In this document: piece after piece, positions 8,990 to 18,100 of the stretch
How the letters are laid out: each line of letters opens with the position of its first letter
Numbering within the stretch: position 1 is the stretch's first letter
DNA from: Bacteroidota bacterium
GTDB taxonomy: Bacteria; Bacteroidota; Bacteroidia; Chitinophagales; Saprospiraceae
DNA: 44,890 nucleotides
Direction: 5' to 3'
NCBI GenBank assembly: GCA_024642665.1
Contig: JAHEAR010000025.1
Span: forward strand, 5,586-50,475
Position numbers and translations under genes: made by a program
The notes under the pieces: model-generated
What the model was told of the DNA's origin: nothing
Database searches by the model: none
Seen by the model: the letters and a program-made list of their open reading frames with translations, nothing else

Positions 8990-9015
8990 AATAAAAGACA
9001 TATTTGTCTTTTATT
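8990..9015 (-). promoter_or_regulatory. Inverted-repeat operator upstream of ric
   Basis: A perfect 11-base inverted repeat (AATAAAAGACA / TGTCTTTTATT) around a 4-base spacer. It begins 13 bases upstream of the -7 box and so covers the -33 position, which suits a repressor. Rrf2-family (NsrR-like) or Crp/Fnr-type regulators commonly control ric genes. The sequence does not say which, and no such regulator gene is in the window. Confidence 0.7.
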
Positions 9016-9127
9016 ATTATGCCACCCAAAACCCGGCCTGAAGTGCTTTAAATAGAACGAAGGAAATCAAAGGCGGATATAGATCAATGGAACATGTGTT
9101 TAGTCCAGAGCCCGATCGGTCTCTGTG

Positions 9128-9142
9128 GTTGAGAGCGTTTAG
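9128..9142 (+). repeat. Dispersed 15-mer, copy 1
   Basis: The sequence gttgagagcgtttag occurs here and again at 44553-44567, both in intergenic sequence. It may belong to a dispersed repeat family. Confidence 0.35.
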
Positions 9143-9203
9143 TTGTATGGCTGTTCACCACACAGGTTTAGTTTAACCTTCCTTTTGCTATTCGCTGTAC
9201 GCT

Positions 9204-9220
9204 CACGTCTGGCAGACGTG
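9204..9220. repeat. 17-base palindrome
   Basis: CACGTCTG and CAGACGTG flank a single G. The arms are perfect and there is no T-run, so it is not a terminator. It could be a protein-binding site or part of a REP-like element. Confidence 0.4.
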
Positions 9221-9467
9221 ATCTTCACTGAGATTCTATTTTACTTTGCTCATGCTCCGTCGCTGACAGCCGTCGGCCAATCCTGATCGACCGGAATTGG
9301 CGAAGACGGGACTCTTCACTTAATTTCTAAACTCTAAACAACAGACACCAAAGGTGGCGGGTGCTAAACTTTTCTAAACACATTGGTTTGTCCCTAAATC
9401 ATTCAAAAGGCATAGCGCAAACATTCAAAATTTATTTTGAACATTTGTGTTCTCAAATTATGATTGA

Positions 9468-11045
9468 TTATTTGATTACCACTATCTTTTGCGCCTGGAT
9501 AAAGTTTGTTCCCTGCATCTGAACAAAATAAGTACCCGATGGCCAATGATTCAGATCAAGTGTTTCGGTATGACTTCCGGCCAGCATCCATTCATCCGAC
9601 GCGATCGTTCGAATCACCTGTCCATTCATATTGATCACCCGCAAGGTCATGTGATCAGCTTGCTCCAAAACGAAATTGACATAAGCCAAATCATTGGCGG
9701 GATTAGGCACGACAGGAGATAGATAATGATTGACAAAACTTAACCCCGGATCATCAACGGCTGTTGTCTCATCTTCAAACACCACATCTTCATCACCATT
9801 ATTATAGAGTACAAATGAAATCGGTAGGAAGAGCATTTCATCTGTTGTTTTCTCACCCCAGGTCACAAAGGCAGGTGGGCTGTTAGGGTTGCTCGGATTA
9901 TTTACCGTGTTATCATAAGTGGCATACACATGCAAGGTTGTACCCGGTTCGATGATGATATATTTTTTAAAATTGTAGGACCCCTGCCAGTTAAAATCCC
10001 AATCCGGTATTCTGATCAGATTGGTCGTATCGCCTCCTGCATCAATGGTAAATACTTCGAAGCTTTGCCCTAACAGATGTGCATGAGGCCAGATAGCAAA
10101 AACACTTACTTTGATGGGAGAGGTAAATTCACAATGAAAAGTTTTGACCGAATTAGGAGCAATAAAAAATGGACCGTTGGTGATGTAAGGGGCAAATGGA
10201 AGAAAAATAATGTTCTGCACTTGTCTCGTGACCGGTTCTTTTTTGAAGAAAATATTTACAGTAGAACTATCCATTTGTGGGAATGGTTTGGGACCATAAT
10301 GCACTTGCATTAAGATATCCGAGCCGGCCGGTAATATCTGTCCGGTACCTTCAGGATAGGGTATTGGTTTCTGACCCGGAACATAACCGGGAAACATTTT
10401 TTCAAAAGCAGAATTCACACCAAAGCCACCAAAACCGTCATAGCCATATTTGGGATCAGCCTCATCCAGCGCTCTGGCTTCACCGGTATTATCAGAACTA
10501 AATAACGCATGGTGAAGGATACTTGTATTTCCGGGACGCAATTCAATAGTGGAAATCTGTTTGTCTTCTGTCAGTCCGGTCGGCAATACAAATACACGAT
10601 ATTCATCCTCATTCCCTCCCTGATGTTCGAAAGACTCAGCCATCGATAAGACCAGATCCGGTGTACCAATTTGGGAGCCTGTAGGAAAATCCGGCAAATC
10701 AGGTTCTTCAGAAGCGATACCATAAGGTGCTCCATTATCCGCCCACTGCGCCAGCAAATCGATATCTGCCTGCGATAAGAAACGCTCTCCCTGAAATCTT
10801 GAATATTCAGGATCAGCTTTCCAGGGTGGCATATATCGTATGGATGTAACATATTTGATCATCGGTGCCCAGGGCTTTATCTCATCATAACTGGTCATGG
10901 AAAATGGCCCGATTTCATTCGGTCGATGGCATTTGGTGCAGTTGTTATAAATGATGGGCGCAATATCTTTCGTAAAAGTGACATCCTGTGCCATCAGCAT
11001 ACTGCCGGTTGCCAGAATAAATAAAGTCAGGAATAACGATTTCAT
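9468..11045 (-). CDS. Secreted cytochrome c / copper type II monooxygenase-like protein with T9SS domain
   Basis: 525 residues. A signal peptide (1-19) is followed by a heme-attachment motif CTKCH at 36-40 and a c-type cytochrome-like region to about residue 110. The middle resembles the copper type II, ascorbate-dependent monooxygenases (PHM/DBM fold), with candidate copper ligands in HHALF, MQVHYGP and WPHAHLLG. The end (NPANDLAYVNF onward) is a T9SS sorting domain. The heme domain may supply electrons to the copper centres, in place of ascorbate. Such proteins are widespread in Bacteroidota and Planctomycetes; their substrates are unknown. It lies 23 bases downstream of the redoxin-like gene, in one operon. 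Confidence 0.87.
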   Translation of the reverse strand: MKSLFLTLFILATGSMLMAQDVTFTKDIAPIIYNNCTKCHRPNEIGPFSMTSYDEIKPWAPMIKYVTSIRYMPPWKADPEYSRFQGERFLSQADIDLLAQWADNGAPYGIASEEPDLPDFPTGSQIGTPDLVLSMAESFEHQGGNEDEYRVFVLPTGLTEDKQISTIELRPGNTSILHHALFSSDNTGEARALDEADPKYGYDGFGGFGVNSAFEKMFPGYVPGQKPIPYPEGTGQILPAGSDILMQVHYGPKPFPQMDSSTVNIFFKKEPVTRQVQNIIFLPFAPYITNGPFFIAPNSVKTFHCEFTSPIKVSVFAIWPHAHLLGQSFEVFTIDAGGDTTNLIRIPDWDFNWQGSYNFKKYIIIEPGTTLHVYATYDNTVNNPSNPNSPPAFVTWGEKTTDEMLFLPISFVLYNNGDEDVVFEDETTAVDDPGLSFVNHYLSPVVPNPANDLAYVNFVLEQADHMTLRVINMNGQVIRTIASDEWMLAGSHTETLDLNHWPSGTYFVQMQGTNFIQAQKIVVIK

Positions 11046-11068
11046 AAAACAAAGTTTACGGGGTGGGG

Positions 11069-11617
11069 TTAATGACCGGAATTGTCAAAGTTAATAAAAC
11101 ATCCAATGGCCTGTGTTTCGATTAGTTTATCACTGGATTTCATGTCAATCCATGCTTGTATGATATTCTCCAGATCGCGATTTTGGGGATGAAGTTTTCG
11201 CTTCCCTACACGAACATAACTATCATCAATCCGGCCCCGATAAAGCAGTCGATTGTCACGATGATCCCAAACAGCGACTTCGGGAGTAACATTGATCTCA
11301 AACTTTTTCACGAAATCCTGATTGTGATCTGTTTCTAGTGGAAAATCAATATGATAGTTTTGGGCAAATATTTTAACCTCTTCAGCAGAGGTGGAGCTAT
11401 TTGGGAAATATCCTATAAAGCCAATTCCCTTGCCCTCATATTTTTCATTCAATCTTGACAATTCCGGCGTATAGAATTGACTGATCAGACATTCATCCAG
11501 CAAAAAGACGTAAACCGTAAGACTATCGGAAGGAATCCGCACAACAGCATCCGAATTGCCTAAAGATTGATTTCCGGGTAGTAAACCCAATAATGAAACT
11601 AGCAAAGCTGCAATCAT
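11069..11617 (-). CDS. Exported redoxin-like (thioredoxin-fold) protein without CxxC
   Basis: 182 residues with a short signal peptide. The thioredoxin fold is recognisable: a strand and loop LLDECLISQFYTPEL where the active site would be, a GIGFIGYFPNSST strand, TPEVAVWD with the cis-proline, and YRGRIDDSYVRVGKR near the end. The usual CxxC is reduced to a single cysteine in DECLI, with another in AIGCFI. Redoxin domains of this type often sit beside, or are fused to, copper type II monooxygenases, which fits the gene just downstream. A role in electron delivery or copper loading is plausible but unproven. A perfect -7 box lies only 5 bases before the ATG. Confidence 0.8.
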   Translation of the reverse strand: MIAALLVSLLGLLPGNQSLGNSDAVVRIPSDSLTVYVFLLDECLISQFYTPELSRLNEKYEGKGIGFIGYFPNSSTSAEEVKIFAQNYHIDFPLETDHNQDFVKKFEINVTPEVAVWDHRDNRLLYRGRIDDSYVRVGKRKLHPQNRDLENIIQAWIDMKSSDKLIETQAIGCFINFDNSGH

Positions 11618-11622
11618 GAATT

Positions 11623-11630
11623 CAAAGGTA
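11623..11630 (-). promoter_or_regulatory. -7 promoter element of the redoxin/monooxygenase operon
   Basis: The minus strand reads TACCTTTG, matching TAnnTTTG. It ends only 5 bases before the annotated ATG, so transcription would begin at or very near the start codon and the mRNA might be leaderless. The box could also be a chance match. Confidence 0.4.
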
Positions 11631-11901
11631 AGGCAGGAGACCTTGACGCACAGAAATTTAACGGATGATTAATACAGGTGTCCTGCAAAATGAAATCAGC
11701 ATAGACCGGATAACCCGATGATTTAGCCATAATGATCACATATTCAATTAGTTAAATGAGTAGTTGTCAATGACTTTTATTAAAAAAAAGCCATATAAAA
11801 AGGGTAAAACGGAATCTTTATTGGTATGATTTGTGTTCCTATTTGAAGCGTTAACCTTTTCTTAAGTTGAAGGTTTGAATAGGATTTTGAAAAAATCCCC
11901 T

Positions 11902-11909
11902 TAATTTTG
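11902..11909 (+). promoter_or_regulatory. -7 promoter element of the HYC/HMA/TonB operon
   Basis: TAATTTTG fits TAnnTTTG, with a TTTG at 11874-11877 as a possible, slightly distant -33 element. The position favours the ATG at 11934 over the ATG at 11919 as the true start. Confidence 0.45.
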
Positions 11910-11933
11910 GGACTTCTTATGGCTAGAATTCTA

Positions 11934-12356
11934 ATGGCAAATTTTCTGACAATGGTCATTCTGCTTTCGCAGGTTGGTCTGCCATTGCATTTGCATTATT
12001 GTAAAGGTCTGCTGGAGTCTGTTTCCGTTTTTGTCAGCGTAGGGTGTAATGACCATGAAGAAAAACCGGAAATCGTCATCGATCGGGATTGCTGTAAAAA
12101 AGATATCGTCTCAGATTGTTCAAAGGAGAAGAATAATTGTTGCGATGATGAAATCAAACTGTTAACGCAGGAGATTACTTCTATTTCTCCGGATTTTACA
12201 ACATGGGTTGAAGTTCAGCCTTATATAAATACCCAACTTATAACCAGTCCGCCTCAGCTACTGGTATCCAATTTTTCAAATCCATATTTGCATCAGGGCA
12301 CAGATTCAGGTCCTCCCATCTATCTGATGCAGCATGCTTTCATTTTCTACGGCTGA
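11934..12356 (+). CDS. HYC_CC_PP-like cysteine-rich exported protein
   Basis: From the ATG at 11934 this is 140 residues (an upstream ATG at 11919 and a TTG at 11907 are alternatives). It starts with a signal peptide or membrane segment ending at HLHYCKG, followed by a cysteine-rich region with GCND, DRDCCKKD, DCSKE and NNCCDDE, and finally SPPQLLV and SGPPIYL. The HYC, CC and PP landmarks match a Bacteroidota family known by those motifs; I recall it from family naming and cannot check it here. The cysteines and histidines suggest metal binding outside the cytoplasm. It heads an operon with an HMA protein and a TonB receptor. Confidence 0.8.
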   Translation: MANFLTMVILLSQVGLPLHLHYCKGLLESVSVFVSVGCNDHEEKPEIVIDRDCCKKDIVSDCSKEKNNCCDDEIKLLTQEITSISPDFTTWVEVQPYINTQLITSPPQLLVSNFSNPYLHQGTDSGPPIYLMQHAFIFYG

Positions 12357-12471
12357 TTATTTTTTGTGCAAATGAAACTATTGTGCTTAGGGGTGCAGTA
12401 GGTGTTTTAGTATTGGTATCAATGCTAAAAATAAATATTCATTATTGTTACAAATTATATAAATCAAAGTC

Positions 12472-12837
12472 ATGAAAACAATTAGTCAAATATTCTACAA
12501 AAGTGTTTTATCCTTCTTTATAATTTTAGGGGCTTCCCTGACAATGTCTGCTCAGGCAGATAATCAAACAATCTCATTCAAGGTTTATGGTGTTTGCGGT
12601 GAATGTAAGGAGCGCATCGAGTCCGCTGCCTTAGATTCAAAAGGCGTGAAGAAAGCGGAGTGGGATATCCAAACGGATATGCTTGTACTCGTCGGCTCTT
12701 CAAAAATGGATAAACTTAAAGTAGCAAAAAGTATTTCCAAAGCCGGTTATAATAGTGAGTTTGCTAAAGCTGACAAGAAAGGGTATGACAAACTTCCGGG
12801 TTGCTGCCAGTTCGTAGAAGGAGCAGACAAGCATTAA
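12472..12837 (+). CDS. Exported HMA-domain metal-binding protein
   Basis: 121 residues. Residues 1-27 are a signal peptide ending in MSAQ. The rest is a heavy-metal-associated (HMA) domain with the metal motif GVCGECKERIE (Cys42, Cys45), the VKKAEWDIQTDMLVLVG strand and a KAGYNSE helix end, much like MerP/CopZ. A C-terminal GCCQF adds two more cysteines. Periplasmic HMA proteins bind soft metals, usually Cu(I), sometimes Hg or Zn. Only 6 bases separate it from the TonB-dependent receptor, so it likely receives or scavenges the metal brought in by that receptor. Confidence 0.92.
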   Translation: MKTISQIFYKSVLSFFIILGASLTMSAQADNQTISFKVYGVCGECKERIESAALDSKGVKKAEWDIQTDMLVLVGSSKMDKLKVAKSISKAGYNSEFAKADKKGYDKLPGCCQFVEGADKH

Positions 12838-12843
12838 CCTGCC

Positions 12844-15108
12844 ATGAAACATATATTATTTTACTTCTCTGCCTTTATTGGGATAATAGGGGTAGGCCAC
12901 GCGCAGGATATTTCTGTCAAGGGTGTTGTGATGGAAGAAATGAATGATGGCTCTTTGGTGCCTATGGAGTTTGTGAATGTCTACTGGCAAAAGAGTACGC
13001 ATAATACCACAACGGATTCAACAGGTTATTTCTTTATTGCCCATGGGCCCGATGATGGGGAGCAACTCATTGTACAGTTTTTAGGTTTTACACCGGATAC
13101 CATAAAAGTCAAACCGGGACAGTATCTGTCTGTTGTTTTCAAGGAGGAAGCCAGTCAGCTTGAAGAAGTCGTTGTCGCTTATCGAAAACGGACAACAGAA
13201 GTTTCATTTCTTGATCCACTGCAGGTACAGAGTATTTCTAAAGAGGAGTTGTTTAAAGCAGCATGCTGTAATCTCTCCGAAAGTTTTGAGACCAATGCAA
13301 CGGTAGATGTCAGTTTTACAGATGCGGTGACGGGTGCCAAGCAAATCCAAATGCTCGGACTTTCAGGAAATTATACGTTGCTTAGTCAGGAACAAATGCC
13401 GGGCGTGAGAGGAATCGCAACTCCTTTTGGAATGTTGTATACACCCGGTGCATGGATAGAATCTATTCAGATCAGCAAAGGCGCAGGATCTGTAGTGCAA
13501 GGGTATGAAAGTATCACAGGTCAGATCAATGTAGAACTGAAAAAACCTAAGGATGAAGACAAACTATTAATCAATGGATATTATAATGAATCTTCCCGGG
13601 CAGAATTAAATTTCTTTACACGAAAAAACGTAAGTCCGATGTTTAAGACTGCTCTGATGGGTCACTATAGTGTACGGCCAACAGAACACGATCGGAATGA
13701 TGATGGATTTATTGATATGCCTACGGGGAGTATGCTGACTTTGGCGAATCGATGGGATTATCACAATAATAAGTCGGGTTTCGAAGGGCAATTAAATGTA
13801 CAATATATTCAGGATACAAAGGAAGGGGGACAAGCCTCACATCATGAGCATACTCATCCTCTGTACAGTACAAAAATTGATGCGGATCGCATTCAGGTAT
13901 TTGCCAAACTCGGCTATGTCTTTGCCAATAAACGTTACAACTCGATAGGGTCTCAATGGGGATTTACCAGACATAATCAGAAGGCAGCGATTGGCAATTC
14001 ACTGTATGATGCAGGACAAACCTCCCTGTATGGAAATTGGCTCTATCAATCCATTATTGGAGATTCACGCCATAAATATGTCACAGGATTTAGTTTTAGA
14101 TATGAAGATTATGCAGAGTCGTTTCGCGGATCGATTTATGATTTTAAGGAAATAATTCCCGGTGCATTTTTCGAGTACACGTATATTCCTGACAATCGAT
14201 TTACGGTAGTGGCCGGGTTACGCACAGATCACCATAACCTCTATGGATGGTTGGTCAATCCAAGAATACATCTTCGCTATGCACCAAATGAAACAACAGT
14301 ATTCCGGGTTTCAGCAGGTAGTGGAATGCGCACGCCGCTTCCCTTGGCAGAAAATCTGGGATGGATGGCCAGCTCAAGAACCTGGACCATCGGTGAGCCG
14401 GGGGAAACAAAAAATGATTATCCATACAATGGACTCGAGATGGAGAAAGCGTGGAACTTTGGTGCAAGTATTACAAAAGAGTTTACCATCGATTATCGAA
14501 GTGGGTTAATTGCGTTTGATTTTTATCAAACACGATTCACCAACAGAGCCATTGCGGATCTGGATATCAGTCCTCAGCAATTGCATGTATATAATCTAAA
14601 TGGTAAATCTTATGCCAGTACGTTTCAGGTAGAAGCACAATATGAAGTACTTAAACGACTGGATTTAAAATTGGCGTATAAGTTGCAGGATGCACAAATA
14701 ACGTATCAAAATACCGGTTTGAGAAAGCAAATATTTACTCCACAATCAAGATTCTTTGCCAACCTGTCATATGTGTCAAGTCTGGCCACCTACAAAGGCC
14801 ATTGGCGCATTACCGGAACAGCACACTTTACGGGTTCACAACGAATACCGGACACCTTTGCCAATCCTGTAGATTTTCAGCTGGATGCCGAATCACCCGG
14901 ATACTGGTTGTTCAATGCACAGCTGACCAGAGTATTCAGTAAAACATTTGAAGTATATGTGGGGATGGAGAATATAGGTAACTATAAACAAAAACCTGTC
15001 ATCGTTGATGCTGAGAATCCTTTTGGCTCCTATTTTGATAGCGGATTGATTTGGGGTCCCATCTTTGGGAGAGAGTGGTATGTAGGATTCAGATATATCC
15101 TTAAATAA
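12844..15108 (+). CDS. TonB-dependent receptor, probable metal (copper?) transporter
   Basis: A 754-residue outer-membrane receptor. A signal peptide (1-20) precedes a carboxypeptidase-like regulatory domain (about 22-95), a plug domain (about 115-235, with LSGNYTLLSQEQMPGVRG) and a beta-barrel ending in FRYILK with a terminal aromatic-rich strand. It is shorter than SusC and has no SusD partner. Two features suggest metal handling: vicinal cysteines in KAACCNLSESFETN at the start of the plug, and a His cluster SHHEHTHPL near residue 332 in a barrel loop. With the upstream HYC and HMA proteins this fits copper uptake; zinc cannot be excluded. Transcription ends at the shared terminator at 15114-15145. 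Confidence 0.9.
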   Translation: MKHILFYFSAFIGIIGVGHAQDISVKGVVMEEMNDGSLVPMEFVNVYWQKSTHNTTTDSTGYFFIAHGPDDGEQLIVQFLGFTPDTIKVKPGQYLSVVFKEEASQLEEVVVAYRKRTTEVSFLDPLQVQSISKEELFKAACCNLSESFETNATVDVSFTDAVTGAKQIQMLGLSGNYTLLSQEQMPGVRGIATPFGMLYTPGAWIESIQISKGAGSVVQGYESITGQINVELKKPKDEDKLLINGYYNESSRAELNFFTRKNVSPMFKTALMGHYSVRPTEHDRNDDGFIDMPTGSMLTLANRWDYHNNKSGFEGQLNVQYIQDTKEGGQASHHEHTHPLYSTKIDADRIQVFAKLGYVFANKRYNSIGSQWGFTRHNQKAAIGNSLYDAGQTSLYGNWLYQSIIGDSRHKYVTGFSFRYEDYAESFRGSIYDFKEIIPGAFFEYTYIPDNRFTVVAGLRTDHHNLYGWLVNPRIHLRYAPNETTVFRVSAGSGMRTPLPLAENLGWMASSRTWTIGEPGETKNDYPYNGLEMEKAWNFGASITKEFTIDYRSGLIAFDFYQTRFTNRAIADLDISPQQLHVYNLNGKSYASTFQVEAQYEVLKRLDLKLAYKLQDAQITYQNTGLRKQIFTPQSRFFANLSYVSSLATYKGHWRITGTAHFTGSQRIPDTFANPVDFQLDAESPGYWLFNAQLTRVFSKTFEVYVGMENIGNYKQKPVIVDAENPFGSYFDSGLIWGPIFGREWYVGFRYILK

Positions 15109-15113
15109 AAAAA

Positions 15114-15145
15114 GGCCTGTGCACAAAGCGTGCACAGGCCTTTTT
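15114..15145. terminator. Bidirectional terminator between convergent operons
   Basis: A perfect 11-bp stem (GGCCTGTGCAC / GTGCACAGGCC) with a 5-base loop, an A-run on the left and five T on the right. It serves both the rightward TonB receptor and the leftward glycan operon. Confidence 0.94.
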
Positions 15146-15166
15146 AATGGATACTAAATTCTGTCT

Positions 15167-18100
15167 TTATTGTTTCACAAAAGGCATTGAGCCTAGGACA
15201 TCACCCCCAAGCACAAAATTAAGATTGTAAACACCGTTTGCGAGACCGGCTACGTTTAATGTAATATAACCACTGTCCATATCGCCTACCGCTACTCGTT
15301 TGGATCCAACCTGACGACCGGATTGATCAAATATACGGATCAGCAGATCCTGACTAGTGCCAAAACCATGTTTGATGATTAATTCATCCGTCGTAGGATT
15401 TGGATACAGGATATGTATATAGTTCATCAACTCATTTTGCAGATCTCTGATACTTGTGGTGGTACCTGTATTATAGAGTTGTAATATTTCTGCACTGGTT
15501 AGTGCTTTATTATAAATCTTCACCTCATCCAGTGAACCCTCAAAATACTGTCCTCCTTCAATTGGATTGTTACCCATGCCTAATGGGAAAGCAGTACTGT
15601 TGAGTTTTGTAGGTACTGGTTTGCGATTGACCTCTACACCATCGAGATAGATGATGTCATCGGTGCCGTCATGTACCATGGTCACATACCACCAGAAACC
15701 AGGCACCAGTTCATTTCCGTCTTTGGAATCCATATCGGAAATGAATTCAGGAAACTGTGCATTGTTTCCGTTTGTCGTCCAAACTATTTTTGTGTGCTGT
15801 GGAAGTGAAATTTTCCAACGCTCACTCCAATGACCAAAATCTAAAATGTACGCTTCCGCATCATTCAGATTAATGCCATCGACTCTGATCCAAAAACCAA
15901 CTGTGGTGTAATCAGAAATCAAATGCACTGCATTTGGAGCTAACACGGAATCACCATCACCGTCAAAAACAATTGACATACCTGCTGCATTCGGACGATT
16001 AGTCACAGGTTCGAAAACCGGATTACCTCCGATAGCGCCATGGTTATTGTAAGGCGTTGCATCGTCTGCATTACCTTCAAACGGATAGTGTGCAACAAGA
16101 CCCGGTTCAGCAGTGACAATTGGCTCTGTAGTAGATTCAGTGATAAACGCTGTTTCTGAATCATTTCCTGCAAAGTCAAATGCATATACCTCAAATGTAT
16201 ACAGTGTAGAAGGATCCAGACCACCTATAAATACAGAAAGCGTTCCTGCATTTAAAGTGTCAACGTAATTTCCATCCACAAAGGTTACATACCCATTAAC
16301 GCCTGTATCATCCGTAGAAGCATCCCATGAGAATACTGCAGAATTCGCTCCCGCAGATACCATCAGATTAGCTGGGGTAGATGGAGGAGTGACATCCGGA
16401 GTTTCATCCATTCCTGAAACAAGGGTGATGAATGATGGAAGAGATTCATTTCCTGCAAAATCAATGGCAGACACACCAAACTCATAAGAGGTCAATGGTG
16501 TAAGATCTGCGATGACAGCGGTTGTTTCTTCTGTTGTGCCTATCAGTGCACCATCCTGATACACATTATATCCGGCGATGCCTGATTCACCATCTGTAGA
16601 AGGTTGCCAGGTTAATGTTACTGTAGTAAAACTTACTGAGCCTTCCAGACCCAGTGGTGCATCAGGAGCTGTCATATCAGGATCGCCCGGATCAGCAGAC
16701 TGAGCAGCATATAAATCTGCCACTTCCTGACCGGTTAACGCAATTTGATAAATCTGAACATCGTCCAGTAATCCATCAAAATAATTTGCTACATCAATCG
16801 GATCATACCCAATACCTAATGGATATTGTGTACTATTCAAATCGCCGGGTGAATCTTTTTCATTGGCCAATACACCATTCACGTAGATATAATCTTTTGT
16901 ACCATCATGTACCATGACCATGTGTGTCCATGTACCGACAACAAGTTCATTGCCATCACCGGCATCAAGATCAGAACAGCATGAGGTCGCATGCGTCGTC
17001 CAAACCGCTTTACCATGACTAGGTAATGATATTTTCCAACGCTCCTGCCATCCACCATAAGAAAGCAAATAAGCTTCACCACTTGCAGGAAGCGCATTTG
17101 GATTGACCCAGAAACTAACACTGGTGGATGCTGAATTCAATTGTGGCGAATTATCAGCAGTAATGCCGGCAGCGCCATTAAAATTCATGCTATGATTTCT
17201 CCTGCCAAATCGATCTGCATCAGCTGTTGCTCCTGAAATACTTCCTGAATTTCTATAAGGTGAATCATCTTTAGCATTTGCATTCAGTGCATAATCAGCT
17301 ACGATATCGCCCGCGAATACCGGAGCCATACTTTGCTCAGCATATAAATCAGCTACTTCCTGATCGGTCAATGGATGTGTATAAATTCGGGCTTCATCAA
17401 TATCGCCATTGATGAAACTGCCCTTGTCAATTGGATCCCATCCGATCCCAAGCGGATACGTTGTATGATGGAGTGGTCCACCAACATCCTTTGCAGCAGC
17501 AAGTACGCCATTTATAAATATTTTATCCTGTGTCGTACCGTGAACAGCAACTACATGCATCCATTCACCGGGAACCAGTTCATTGCCGTCACCGGCATCC
17601 ATATCTGAGCAGCATGATGTTGCGTAGGTGGTGAAAACTACCTTGCCATGGGATGGAACTGACAACTTCCATCGTTCCTGCCATCCACCAAAGGACATAA
17701 GGTATACTTCACCGGTTGCGGGAAGCTCATTCAACCTCACCCAGAAGCTCGCAGACATCCAGTCTGAATTGTATTGCGCTGAATTCGCCACAGTTAAACC
17801 GGAGGTTGCTCCCGGATCAATAGATTTTGCATTATTAGGATACCCAAAACGGTCATAGGTTAATGAAGCATCCGCCGATTCACCATTATTTTCAAACTGA
17901 CTAACATCATTCATATCTCCAGCAAATGGGATATTGAGTACCAGCGGATCCGGATCGATGACGGTCGAACTTTGCTCTGCATATAAATCACCAATTTCCA
18001 CATCACTCAAAGCATAATTGTAAACCTGGAATTCATCAATTGATCCGTCGAAGTAATTCGCTACATCAATTGGATCGTATCCGATTCCCAATGGATAAGT

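Larger units (their letters stand above)
8948..9467. other. 520-base intergenic region
   Basis: This stretch holds the ric promoter and operator at its left end, a 17-base palindrome (9204-9220, CACGTCTG-g-CAGACGTG) and a 15-mer repeated near 44553. I see no convincing ORF on either strand, no tRNA and no transposase remnant. The part right of 9200 has GC-rich patches unlike the flanks and may be decayed sequence. Confidence 0.6.
11618..11933. other. Divergent intergenic region between monooxygenase and metal operons
   Basis: About 300 bases separate the leftward redoxin gene from the rightward metal cluster. Apart from the two -7 boxes reported separately, I see only AT-rich sequence with poly-A and poly-T runs; no clear operator palindrome and no ORF. 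Confidence 0.5.
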
